This document shows positions 26,229 to 34,073 of a stretch of DNA of 64,000 nt, piece after piece. The notes under the pieces were generated by a model. That model did no database searches and was not told where the DNA came from. It was given only the letters and a program-made list of their open reading frames with translations. Source of the stretch: Elusimicrobia bacterium RIFOXYA2_FULL_47_53 (GTDB lineage Bacteria > Elusimicrobiota > Endomicrobiia > Endomicrobiales > XYA2-FULL-47-53). Made by a program: the position numbers and the translations under genes. The first letter of the stretch is position 1; the number at the start of each line of letters is the position of its first letter. Location: the NCBI GenBank assembly GCA_001800315.1, contig MGVE01000006.1, positions 234,021 through 298,020 of the forward strand. The letters are read 5' to 3'.

Positions 26229-26264
26229 GATTATTTTTTTAAAACATTATTCTGAAAAAAGAAA

Positions 26265-26289
26265 AACCCGGTTTTTATCAAACCGGGTT
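26265..26289 (-). terminator. Intrinsic terminator between small secreted protein and giant gene
   Basis: Nine-base stem AACCCGGTT/AACCGGGTT (26265-26273 and 26281-26289), read on the minus strand and followed by T-rich TTTTTCTTTTTT. It ends the 26289-26771 gene and overlaps its stop. The giant gene starts only about 36 bp further on, so it needs either read-through or a promoter packed into this space. Confidence 0.8.
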
Positions 26290-26771
26290 CATCTGCGGCT
26301 AAACGAAAAAAAAGCGTACGCGTCCGCGGGCAGATTACCCCTGCGGAGCATAACAAAATAGATTAGCAAAAACACAAATGCAAAACCGGGCGGGGCGTGA
26401 GCGCGCGGCGTGCCCGGCGCGAAACCTCGTAAAGCCGTAAAGGCGCCGGCATTTTCGCCGGAAGTCTCTTGCTGAATCAGTTTGAAATAGCTGGAAGACG
26501 GCGCGGCCAGAGAATATTTAGAGGCTTTGCCGAAATCGTTGGAGTTTGAGGCTTTGCCCGGCTGCCTGAACTCCGGGAAAAGAGGAGCCCCGGATTTTAT
26601 TAAGCCTTCAACCATCCTGCCAGGAAGGTCGGCTAAAGCCGAGAGCCTGTGAAGCCCGGACTCTATCTGAGGCTGGGCCGGCACACTAAAAACAGGGCGC
26701 GCCGCAAAAAACCCCGCAAGGCTGTTTAGCAGTATAAATATAGGTATTGATAACAGGAAAAACTTTCTCAA
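26289..26771 (-). CDS. Small secreted protein with C-terminal membrane segment
   Basis: 160 residues from a TTG start at 26771 (AGGG about eight bases upstream; no better ATG). An N-terminal signal sequence ('FFLLSIPIFILLNSLAGFFA') is followed by a Ser/Pro/Ala-rich low-complexity body and a C-terminal hydrophobic stretch ('FAFVFLLIYFVMLRR') with a basic tail. That layout resembles sortase/exosortase-type sorting tails, although no PEP or LPxTG motif is seen. It lies just upstream of the giant gene on the same strand, separated by a terminator. It may be exported with, or associated with, the giant, but this is only context. Family unknown. Confidence 0.6.
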   Translation of the reverse strand: MRKFFLLSIPIFILLNSLAGFFAARPVFSVPAQPQIESGLHRLSALADLPGRMVEGLIKSGAPLFPEFRQPGKASNSNDFGKASKYSLAAPSSSYFKLIQQETSGENAGAFTALRGFAPGTPRAHAPPGFAFVFLLIYFVMLRRGNLPADAYAFFSFSRR

Positions 26772-26899
26772 GCGCGTAACCCTGTTTAAAATTTTAACTA
26801 CCGCTATATTTTTGCTTTATTTTCTTATTATTTCAAGTGTTTTTTAATATATTTTTCGGCCTTCAGGCAGGAAGGCCCGCCTGCTGCCTGCCGTTTTGA

Positions 26900-26928
26900 T
26901 TGACAGTTCGCGGCATTTTAGGTATAAT
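26900..26928 (+). promoter_or_regulatory. Consensus sigma-70 promoter for rpmH operon
   Basis: TTGACA (26900-26905), a 17-bp spacer and TATAAT (26923-26928): a perfect -35/-10 pair with optimal spacing. rpmH starts about 41 bp downstream of the -10 box. This also suggests the housekeeping sigma factor here has standard specificity. Confidence 0.92.
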
Positions 26929-26969
26929 CGGTGTGCGGTAAAAATATTTATCAACAAGCGAGGAAAATT

Positions 26970-27107
26970 ATGACAAAACGCACTTATCAGCCAAACAGAA
27001 GGCGCAGAAAAAAGAAAATCGGATTCCTGGCCCGCATGTCCACAAAGGGCGGCAGAAATGTTTTGAGCCGTCGGCGCAAAAAGGGCCGCAAAACCCTTAG
27101 CGCATAA
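26970..27107 (+). CDS. rpmH: 50S ribosomal protein L34
   Basis: 45 residues starting [16 protein letters not shown] and ending GRKTLSA, the full canonical L34 sequence with its very basic composition. It binds 23S rRNA at the subunit surface. GAGG lies seven bases before the ATG and a consensus promoter sits upstream. It opens the plus-strand cluster rpmH-rnpA-yidD-yidC-jag-mnmE. In many bacteria rpmH is divergent from dnaA; here it points toward dnaA. Confidence 0.97.
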   Translation: MTKRTYQPNRRRRKKKIGFLARMSTKGGRNVLSRRRKKGRKTLSA

Positions 27108-27130
27108 TAACCCTTGCGGGAAATGTTTCC

Positions 27131-27505
27131 ATGCCTGCCGAAAAAAAATTAAGATATACTTTTTCTTTCCTTGAAAAAATACACTCACAGAAAGATTTTG
27201 AGCAGGCGTTAAAAAAAGGCCGGAGGCTGGCGCATCCGGCGATTTTAATTTATGCCTATGGCAATCCCGCCAACCGCCAGGCCAGGCGGCTGGCTCTTAT
27301 AACAAGCCGCAAGGTCGGCATAGCCGCTGACAGAAACCGGGTTAAGCGCCGTTTAAGGGAAATATTCCGGTTAAACAAACATTTTATCAAGCCTGGAACC
27401 GACCTTCTCTTTGTGCCCAAATCGGGAGCGGTCGGCATGAGTTATAAAGAGCTTGAGGCCGTGGTTTTATCACTGATTACAAAAGCCGGCGCGATGACGG
27501 AATAA
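27131..27505 (+). CDS. rnpA: Ribonuclease P protein component
   Basis: 124 residues. The RNR-type signature is present as 'ALITSRKVGIAADRNRVKRRLREIFR' (shown here in pieces: SRKVG, DRNRVKRRLRE), the RNA-binding core of RnpA. It is the protein cofactor that helps the RNase P RNA cut 5' leaders from tRNA precursors. The start at 27131 is chosen by length and by its position 23 bp after rpmH; the GGGAAA upstream is a weak ribosome binding site. Standard operon with rpmH and yidD. Confidence 0.95.
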   Translation: MPAEKKLRYTFSFLEKIHSQKDFEQALKKGRRLAHPAILIYAYGNPANRQARRLALITSRKVGIAADRNRVKRRLREIFRLNKHFIKPGTDLLFVPKSGAVGMSYKELEAVVLSLITKAGAMTE

Positions 27506-27558
27506 ATCGGCCGCTCGGTTATTGGATCGGCGTTGTTCGCGGGCTATAATCTAAATAT

Positions 27559-27786
27559 ATGAAGCATCTCATTATTTTTCTGATTCGCGTATACCAGCAG
27601 TTCTCACGATATTCCCTGCCCAGATGCAGATTTCATCCCACTTGCTCCCAATACACGGCTGAGGCGGTGCAGGCTCACGGGACATTCGCGGGCCTGTGGC
27701 TCGGAATTAAAAGGGTGGCCAGGTGCCATCCGTTTAACCCCGGCGGCGTTGACCCTGTCCCAGGCAGAAAATCCGGCGTCAAATAG
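27559..27786 (+). CDS. yidD: Membrane protein insertion efficiency factor YidD
   Basis: 75 residues with the family signature '[21 protein letters not shown]' in two parts ([13 protein letters not shown]) and '[18 protein letters not shown]'. All conserved cysteines are present. YidD is a small membrane-associated amphipathic protein that aids YidC-mediated insertion. Position between rnpA and yidC is the usual one. Confidence 0.95.
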   Translation: MKHLIIFLIRVYQQFSRYSLPRCRFHPTCSQYTAEAVQAHGTFAGLWLGIKRVARCHPFNPGGVDPVPGRKSGVK

Positions 27787-27850
27787 CCGGGCCGGCGGCG
27801 GATTTTAATAGATAAAAAATCTTCAAAAATAATTATAAACGGAGCAGTAT

Positions 27851-29383
27851 ATGGACAAGAACACAATTTACGCGGTAGTGCTTTCAATGGGGTTTTTAGT
27901 GGCATGGTGGTTTTTCTTCCAGCCGAAACCTCAACAGATTGTAACCCGGACACCGGGAACCGAGGCCGTCGCGCCGGCAGTAAGGACTCCGGAGCTCAAG
28001 CACCCCGGGCCGTTAACCTCAAAAAGCAAAGACATTCAGGAAAAAGAAATAATCGTTGAAACAAACAGCTATAAGGCTGTTTTCACTACCCGCGGAGCCG
28101 CGGTTAAACACTGGTTTGTTAAAGAACATAACGGTTCGGTGGTGGACCTTGTTATGGCCGACTCAACCCCGCTGGCCACATTCCCGGGTTTAAATTACAC
28201 GACCGCCGGCGCTAAAGACGGGAAAATAGTTTTTACGGCCCAGCCGGACCGCGGGCTTAAGGTTATTAAAACTTATGAGTTGTCCGACAATTACCTCCAT
28301 AATCTTACCATTAAAACTATCGCTTCTTCGCGGGAGATGCCCGCTACCGAGCTTATATGGGACGGCGGTATCAGCACCGACGACCGGGAGAAACAGGAGA
28401 ACCCGAAACTCATAAGGGTCCTCGGTTTTACCAGCGCCAAGCCCAACGAAATAGAAGTATTAAAAAAAGCCGGCGATTTTGCCGCGGCTTCCTATAAATG
28501 GTTCGCGGTGGACAACCGCTATTTTCTATCGGCTTTTATTATGGACAAAGACGGCGGCTTTGAATCGGCCAATGTCACCAGAGAAAAGGGCAAACAGCCT
28601 GTTCTCACCCTTAACGGCAGAAAAACTCCCGCCGGGACAGAACAGACCTGCTCGCTTTCGTTTTATCTCGGCCCAAAAGGGCACGCCCACTTAAAATCCA
28701 TCGGGCTTGAACTGGAAGAAGCCGTTGATTTTGGCTGGTTTGGCTTCCTTGGAAAACTCGTTCTTAAAGCCCTGACATTTTTATACGGCATAACGCAAAA
28801 TTACGGCTGGGCCATAGTTATTCTGACTATCGGCCTTCAGCTGATCGTGCTGCCGCTTTCGCTTAAGAGCTTCCAGGCCTCTATAGCGATGAAAAAACTT
28901 CAGCCGCACATTAAAGAGCTGCAGGTGAAATTCAAAGGCGAACCCCAGCGCCTGAACGCCGAAATGATGAATCTCTATAAGACAAAAAAAGTTAATCCTC
29001 TCGGAGGATGCCTGCCTATGCTTTTGCAGCTTCCGATATTCTGGGCGCTTTTCACGACTCTGCGCAACGCCTACGAACTGCGCGGCGCCAGCTGGCTGCT
29101 CTGGGTTAAAGACCTTTCCGCGCCCGACACTTTAATAAGGATCGCGGGCCTGCCTATAAACATTCTGCCGCTTGTAATGGGAGCCGGCATGTTTTTACAG
29201 CAGAAGATGATGGGCGTTTCAACGGATCCGGCCCAGGAAAAAATGATGTATCTTATGCCGATTATTTTCACCTTCATATTCTGGAATTTCCCGTCCGGCC
29301 TTGTGCTCTACTGGCTGATAAACAATATATTGTCCTTAAGCGAGCAGTACTACCTGATGAAGAAAGATGCGGCAACGGCCTGA
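27851..29383 (+). CDS. yidC: Membrane protein insertase YidC
   Basis: 510 residues. A single N-terminal membrane segment ('YAVVLSMGFLVAWWFFF', ~8-24), a periplasmic beta-domain (~60-280) and the five-helix Oxa1/YidC domain (~290-500). 'YGWAIVILTIGLQLIVLPL' and 'NPLGGCLPMLLQLPIFWALF' are typical insertase helices. Length with the large periplasmic domain is the Gram-negative type, which supports a two-membrane cell. It inserts membrane proteins alone or with SecYEG. It follows yidD at 64 bp. Confidence 0.96.
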   Translation: MDKNTIYAVVLSMGFLVAWWFFFQPKPQQIVTRTPGTEAVAPAVRTPELKHPGPLTSKSKDIQEKEIIVETNSYKAVFTTRGAAVKHWFVKEHNGSVVDLVMADSTPLATFPGLNYTTAGAKDGKIVFTAQPDRGLKVIKTYELSDNYLHNLTIKTIASSREMPATELIWDGGISTDDREKQENPKLIRVLGFTSAKPNEIEVLKKAGDFAAASYKWFAVDNRYFLSAFIMDKDGGFESANVTREKGKQPVLTLNGRKTPAGTEQTCSLSFYLGPKGHAHLKSIGLELEEAVDFGWFGFLGKLVLKALTFLYGITQNYGWAIVILTIGLQLIVLPLSLKSFQASIAMKKLQPHIKELQVKFKGEPQRLNAEMMNLYKTKKVNPLGGCLPMLLQLPIFWALFTTLRNAYELRGASWLLWVKDLSAPDTLIRIAGLPINILPLVMGAGMFLQQKMMGVSTDPAQEKMMYLMPIIFTFIFWNFPSGLVLYWLINNILSLSEQYYLMKKDAATA

Positions 29384-29439
29384 AAGATTAACATTACTGT
29401 GCCCGCGGCTGAAAAGCCGTTTCGGGCGGGAGGAATAAG

Positions 29440-30081
29440 ATGTCAGAAATTGAAATTGAAGCAAAAACCGTAGAGGAAGCTATTCAGGAAGGCTTAAAGC
29501 AGCTGGATTGTTCCCGCGATAAAGTTGAAATAAAGATACTCAACGAAGGCGCGAGCGGCCTGTTCGGGCTTATGGGCAACAAACCCGCAAAAGTGCGCAT
29601 GGCGACCAAAGACGGCTCGGCCTCCGATTTGGGTCTTGCGCAGGAAAGCGTAAAAAAGATATTAAATGACCTGCTGAAAATGATGTCAATAAATTATACC
29701 GCGATTACGGTTTCGCTGATGGGCGGCAGGGTGCTTGCCGATATAAAGTCCCCTGACAGCAGTATAATAATCGGTAAAAACGGCCAGGCGCTGGAAGCGC
29801 TTGAAAGCATAGTAAACCTTATACTCAACCGCGACGAGAAAACGCGGGTCAAGGTTTCCATTGACTCCGAGGGATACCGGCTCCGCCAGGAAGAGCGCCT
29901 CCAGGAACTCGCGCGCCAGGCCGCAGACCAGGTCAAAAAAAGCGGCAAAACTTTCAATTTTGATCCCATGCCCGCGAGAGACAGGCGGATAATTCACCTC
30001 GCTCTTAAATCCGACTCCGCTCTTGAGACACTTTCGGAAGGCGAGGGGATGTTCCGCAAGGTAGTTGTAAAACTTAAATAG
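29440..30081 (+). CDS. jag: RNA-binding protein Jag/KhpB
   Basis: 213 residues. Jag N-terminal domain ('IEIEAKTVEEAI', 'LGCSRDKVEI'-like, 'SGLFGLMGNKPAKV') at 1-55, KH domain with 'IIGKNGQALEAL' GxxG loop near 107-118, and an R3H domain at the end ('PMPARDRRIIHLAL'). KhpB binds RNA, usually with KhpA, and affects cell elongation. Normal partner of yidC. A GGAGG-like site (cgggaggaa) lies directly before the ATG. Confidence 0.94.
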   Translation: MSEIEIEAKTVEEAIQEGLKQLDCSRDKVEIKILNEGASGLFGLMGNKPAKVRMATKDGSASDLGLAQESVKKILNDLLKMMSINYTAITVSLMGGRVLADIKSPDSSIIIGKNGQALEALESIVNLILNRDEKTRVKVSIDSEGYRLRQEERLQELARQAADQVKKSGKTFNFDPMPARDRRIIHLALKSDSALETLSEGEGMFRKVVVKLK

Positions 30082-30145
30082 CTCTTAAGCTTGTTTTTGT
30101 ATTTTTCTCACGGCTTATGAGCTTAAGAGCCAAAGAGCTGACACT

Positions 30146-31546
30146 ATGTATTCACCGCTTGACACTATCGCCGCTATTTCCACTCCCAGAGGGCACGGCG
30201 GCATAGGAATTATCAGGCTTAGCGGCCCGCTTGCCCTTGAAATCTCGTCTAAAATATTCTTCCCGTCAAGCAAATCCTCCTTAGAAAATATTAAGCCGAA
30301 TGTTCTGGTTCACGGCTGGGCCCGCGACGAAAAAAACCGCCCGGTAGACGAGGTTATGCGCGTTTTTATGCGCGCGCCGCACTCTTACACCGCCGAGGAT
30401 ATAGTGGAGCTTTCGGCTCACGGCGGAGCCGCGGTGCTGGATAAACTGCTCGGCCTTTGCCTGAAATACGGCGCCAGGCTCGCGGCCCCAGGAGAGTTTA
30501 CCTTAAGAGCCTTTGTGAACGGACGCATGGATCTTTCCCGCGCCGAGGCCGTAGCTGATATTATCACCGGCAAAACCGAGCTTGCCGCGCGTGCCGCGGC
30601 CGTTCAGCTTACCGGCGCCTTTTACGAAAAATTAAATACTTTCAAAAATTTCCTTCTGGAGTTTCTTTCGCGGCTTGAAGCTTCCATTGACCACCCCGAC
30701 GAGGATATCCGCTTCTGGGAAGCGTCTTCGGTAAAAGAAAATCTTTTGGCGATTATCGGCGCTATGGAAGGGCTGCTTGCGGGAGCTCAAAAGGGCAGGC
30801 TGCTGCGGGAAGGCATGAGAATAGCGGTAATTGGAAGGCCCAACTCGGGAAAATCCTCAGTTTTAAACGCGCTTCTTCAGCGAGAACGCGCGATAGTTTC
30901 GGATATTCCCGGCACGACTCGCGACACCATAGAGGAGTCCGTTGATATCTGCGGCATTCCGGCGATTATTGTTGATACGGCCGGTCTGCGCAGCCATACT
31001 CTTGACCCGATAGAGAAAATCGGCCACGCCAGAACCGTTGAGAACATTAAAAACGCCGATATGATATTCTGGATCTTTGACGCTGCCGACAGTATTGGGG
31101 AATCGGAACGGCATATAGCCGGCATTTTAAATGAAATGAACGCGGCACGCAAAACCGTGCCCGTATTAAATAAGATTGACCTTGCGCCCAGGCTTGAAGA
31201 GGGCGCTATAAACGGCCTGGTTGAAGGCCTGCGCGGGCCTGTAAGGATCTCGGCCCTTAAAGCCGTTTCTCTGGAAAGCCTGGAGCAGGCCGTCGCGGAT
31301 TTTTCGGGCATAAACACGCTTTCTTTAGACGAACCCGTGCTGACAAACAGCAGGCACTCTGACATATTAAAACGCGCTAAAAACAGCTGCGAAGAGGCTT
31401 TACAATCGGTTAGCGGGGGCGAAAGCGACGAGTTCACCGCGTTCCATGTCCGCGAGGCCTTAAATATAATCGGCGAACTGACGGGCGAAACCTCCACCGA
31501 AGATATTCTGGAGAATATATTCTCAAAGTTTTGCATAGGAAAATAG
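30146..31546 (+). CDS. mnmE: tRNA uridine-5-carboxymethylaminomethyl synthase GTPase
   Basis: 466 residues. N-terminal folate-binding domain opens with 'YSPLDTIAAISTPRGHGGIG', the G domain shows 'GRPNSGKSS' (~229-237), 'DIPGTTRDT' and 'DTAGLR', 'LNKID' and the protein ends in CIGK, the modified-cysteine tail of MnmE. With MnmG it modifies wobble uridine in tRNAs. MnmG is not in this window. Located downstream of jag with 64 bp between, containing an 11-bp inverted repeat. Confidence 0.97.
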   Translation: MYSPLDTIAAISTPRGHGGIGIIRLSGPLALEISSKIFFPSSKSSLENIKPNVLVHGWARDEKNRPVDEVMRVFMRAPHSYTAEDIVELSAHGGAAVLDKLLGLCLKYGARLAAPGEFTLRAFVNGRMDLSRAEAVADIITGKTELAARAAAVQLTGAFYEKLNTFKNFLLEFLSRLEASIDHPDEDIRFWEASSVKENLLAIIGAMEGLLAGAQKGRLLREGMRIAVIGRPNSGKSSVLNALLQRERAIVSDIPGTTRDTIEESVDICGIPAIIVDTAGLRSHTLDPIEKIGHARTVENIKNADMIFWIFDAADSIGESERHIAGILNEMNAARKTVPVLNKIDLAPRLEEGAINGLVEGLRGPVRISALKAVSLESLEQAVADFSGINTLSLDEPVLTNSRHSDILKRAKNSCEEALQSVSGGESDEFTAFHVREALNIIGELTGETSTEDILENIFSKFCIGK

Positions 31547-31562
31547 CCAAACGGAATAATTT

Positions 31563-32363
31563 ATGAGACAACCTCACGGACAAAATTTTCTTACCGACAG
31601 GTTTATGGCTGCCAGAATCGTTGAGGCGGCTGATATCGGCCCCGGAGACACCGTGCTTGAGATTGGGCCGGGCCGAGGCATTCTCACGGAAGAACTGGTT
31701 AAAGTTTCATCAAACCTGACCTGTATTGAAATTGACTCTGAACTTGCCTTAAAACTTCGCGCTAAATTTCAAAATCTTTCTAATGTAAAAATCATTAACC
31801 AGGATTTTCTTAAATTTGACTTTGCTTCTCTTGAGGGCTCTTCGGGAAAAAAGATTAAGATTGTAGCCAATCTGCCCTATAATGTGGCTACCGCTATTGT
31901 TGAAAAGGTCATTCCCTGTAATAACTGGGAAAGCGCGGTATTAATGGTTCAAAAAGAGGCCGCGCTGAGGGTTTTAGCGGCACCGGGCGCCGGCGAATAC
32001 GGTTATTTTTCCGTCTTCTGCTCCTATTACTGCGAAAGCCGAAAGCTTTTTAATGTTGATCCGGGGGCCTTTTATCCAAAGCCTAAAGTTGATTCAACTG
32101 TAATAAAATTAACTAATATTTTCCCTCCCGCGGCCCCTCCCGGGCTTTTTGAACTGGTTAAATCAGCGTTTTCCCAGCGCAGAAAGACGATTTTAAACTC
32201 TATTTCTTCATCCCTTTCCTGTCCAAAACAGGAAGTTGCCCTCATTTTGGAGCGCTCCGCTATCAACCCTTCCTTAAGGCCTGAGCGGTTAAATTTGTCA
32301 GAATATAAAAGCTTGACATTACTCTTAGGAAAGTATATAATTCCTAAAGGTAAAACCGCTTAA
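31563..32363 (+). CDS. rsmA: 16S rRNA dimethyladenosine transferase
   Basis: 266 residues, matching KsgA/RsmA length. SAM-binding motif 'VLEIGPGRGILTEEL' (~31-45), acidic motif 'CIEID', catalytic 'NLPYNVAT' (~104) and a late 'FSQRRKTILNSI' all present. It dimethylates two adjacent adenosines near the 3' end of 16S rRNA during small-subunit maturation. It begins 16 bp after mnmE and ends 96 bp before dnaA. Confidence 0.96.
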   Translation: MRQPHGQNFLTDRFMAARIVEAADIGPGDTVLEIGPGRGILTEELVKVSSNLTCIEIDSELALKLRAKFQNLSNVKIINQDFLKFDFASLEGSSGKKIKIVANLPYNVATAIVEKVIPCNNWESAVLMVQKEAALRVLAAPGAGEYGYFSVFCSYYCESRKLFNVDPGAFYPKPKVDSTVIKLTNIFPPAAPPGLFELVKSAFSQRRKTILNSISSSLSCPKQEVALILERSAINPSLRPERLNLSEYKSLTLLLGKYIIPKGKTA

Positions 32364-32421
32364 AAATAACAAAATATGGTAAAAGAAACCATATATTCGG
32401 TAAAAAAGTAATGCACAATAC

Positions 32422-32441
32422 TTATCCACAGTTGTGGATAA
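32422..32441. promoter_or_regulatory. Inverted pair of perfect DnaA boxes upstream of dnaA
   Basis: TTATCCACA (32422-32430) and its reverse complement TGTGGATAA (32433-32441), separated by two bases. A third TGTGGATAA lies inside the dnaA coding start at 32492-32500. The pair sits 20-40 bp before the dnaA start, so it could autoregulate dnaA and form the upstream half of a bipartite origin. Confidence 0.9.
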
Positions 32442-32459
32442 ACCTGGGGAAACTATTCA

Positions 32460-33824
32460 ATGCTTAGTCATGAAGATGTCTGGAAACAAGTTGTGGATAA
32501 CCTGCGCCAGCAGGTGGTAGCCGAGACTTTCACGCTTTGGATCCAGCCTCTAAAACCGATATCTCTTGCCGATGAAAAACTTGTTTTGCAGGTCCCCAAT
32601 AAATATTTTTCGGACTGGATAAAAAATCATCAGCAGGAAAATATAGAAAAAATACTGAAAGATGTCGTCGGACAAAATATAAAAATTGAATATCAGGAAG
32701 CGCAGGACCTCACCTCCATATTAAAAAAAGTGGAAGATATTCAAAGCCCCGACGACGCTCCGATTTCCGTGAAAGCTCCGGGCGACGACCATTTAAACTC
32801 AAAGTATACTTTTGACCGTTTTGTCGTGGGAGCCTCCAACCGTTTCGCTCATGCCTCCTGCGAGGCGGTCGCAAAAGACCCGGGCCGGCAGTTTAATCCG
32901 CTTTTTATATACGGAGGGGTGGGCCTCGGGAAAACTCATTTGCTCCATGCTATCGGCAACCATATCAAGAAAAATAACCCCTCTCTCCGGGTTCTCTATG
33001 TTTCCAGCGGCCAGTTTATAAACGAGTTCATTGATTCCCTCAGATTTGAGAAACCCGCTTCTTTTCGCAATAAATACAGAAACTTGGACTGCCTTCTCAT
33101 TGACGATATCCAGTTTTTGATCGGCAAGCAGAGCTCGCAGGAAGAGTTTTTCTTTACCTTTAACACCCTTTACGATTCAAAGAAGCAGGTGGTTATAACT
33201 TCCGACAGGCCCCCCAAGGAACTGCCTACTTTAGAGCCGAGGCTTATTTCACGGTTTGAGTGGGGCGTAATTGCCGACATTCAGCCGCCGGATTTGGAAA
33301 CCAGAATAGCCATCCTGCGCAAGAAAGCCGAGGAAGAGCGCCTTTACATACCTGATGATGTTGTCTTATATATAGCCACCCAGATAAAGTCCAATATCCG
33401 CGAGCTGGAAGGTTCTCTTTTAAGGATAACAGCTTTTTCGGCTTTCACCGGCACGCCCCTGACGGTTGATTCCGTCCAGAAAATATTAAAAGATGTGGTC
33501 CGGCCCCCCGAGGACACGGCACCGATTACTATAGACCGAATTCAGAAAGTTGTCGCCAAACACTTTAATCTTGAAGTAAAAGATATGAAATCAAAACGGC
33601 GCACCGATGCCGTGGCTTTCCCGCGCCAGATAGCCATGTATCTGGCCAGGACGCTCACAGACGAATTTTCAACCACTGAGATAGGCGAAGCTTTTGGCGG
33701 CAAGGACCATACGACGGTTATGCATGCCTGCAATAAAATTAAGGCCAAGATGTCTTCGGACCCGTATTTTGTGGCAAAAGTGAACCAGATCAGCCAGGAA
33801 ATACGCGCGGGCAAGGAAGAATAA
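32460..33824 (+). CDS. dnaA: Chromosomal replication initiator protein DnaA
   Basis: 454 residues with all four domains: N-terminal oligomerisation domain (1-85), linker, AAA+ domain with Walker A 'GGVGLGKTHLL' (152-162), Walker B/sensor 'LLIDDIQFL' (~213), and a C-terminal DNA-binding domain with 'FPRQIAMYLARTL' and 'GGKDHTTVMHACNK'. It binds the boxes at 32422-32441 and likely those at 33902-33919. Its start follows a short AT-rich leader with an inverted box pair. Confidence 0.98.
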   Translation: MLSHEDVWKQVVDNLRQQVVAETFTLWIQPLKPISLADEKLVLQVPNKYFSDWIKNHQQENIEKILKDVVGQNIKIEYQEAQDLTSILKKVEDIQSPDDAPISVKAPGDDHLNSKYTFDRFVVGASNRFAHASCEAVAKDPGRQFNPLFIYGGVGLGKTHLLHAIGNHIKKNNPSLRVLYVSSGQFINEFIDSLRFEKPASFRNKYRNLDCLLIDDIQFLIGKQSSQEEFFFTFNTLYDSKKQVVITSDRPPKELPTLEPRLISRFEWGVIADIQPPDLETRIAILRKKAEEERLYIPDDVVLYIATQIKSNIRELEGSLLRITAFSAFTGTPLTVDSVQKILKDVVRPPEDTAPITIDRIQKVVAKHFNLEVKDMKSKRRTDAVAFPRQIAMYLARTLTDEFSTTEIGEAFGGKDHTTVMHACNKIKAKMSSDPYFVAKVNQISQEIRAGKEE

Positions 33825-34073
33825 TTCTTCGCGCGCGGATGAAAATATTTTTTTGTATGAAAGCCTGATAACTTTGAGATGTTGTTGAAAACCGCTTTTT
33901 CTGTTGATAGTGTTGATAACTTCATAATGTTTTCCACTTGAATCTCTACTTTAACTATCGCTCTATTCGGCTGTCTTTGCGGGCTACTTTATTTGTTTTG
34001 AAAAGTTTTACAGGTTATCAGGCCGCCTACTACTACCACTACTAGTTTTCTATTCTATATATGGAGGCATTAG
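33825..34073. other. Candidate oriC unwinding region (dnaA-dnaN intergenic)
   Basis: 249 bp with tandem TGTTGATAG/TGTTGATAA boxes (33902-33910, 33911-33919; one mismatch from the consensus box), a weak TTATCAGGC at 34015-34023, a GC-rich spot, then a run of trinucleotides CTA-CTA-CTA-CCA-CTA-CTA (34027-34044) leading into AT-rich DNA (34046-34062). That order (box, GC-rich, trio, AT-rich) matches the DnaA-trio unwinding element of Bacillus-type origins, in the same intergenic position. See the upstream boxes for the other half. Confidence 0.75.

Noticed and set aside
1-26228. Many plus-strand frames across the first 26 kb
   Set aside because: They are antisense shadows of the long minus-strand frame, lack family features and have no ribosome sites.
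1-26228. Reading the giant as a polyketide or peptide synthetase
   Set aside because: No KS, AT, carrier, condensation or adenylation motifs are present.
26844-27188. A minus-strand frame opposite rpmH
   Set aside because: Antisense to rpmH and rnpA, no family features.
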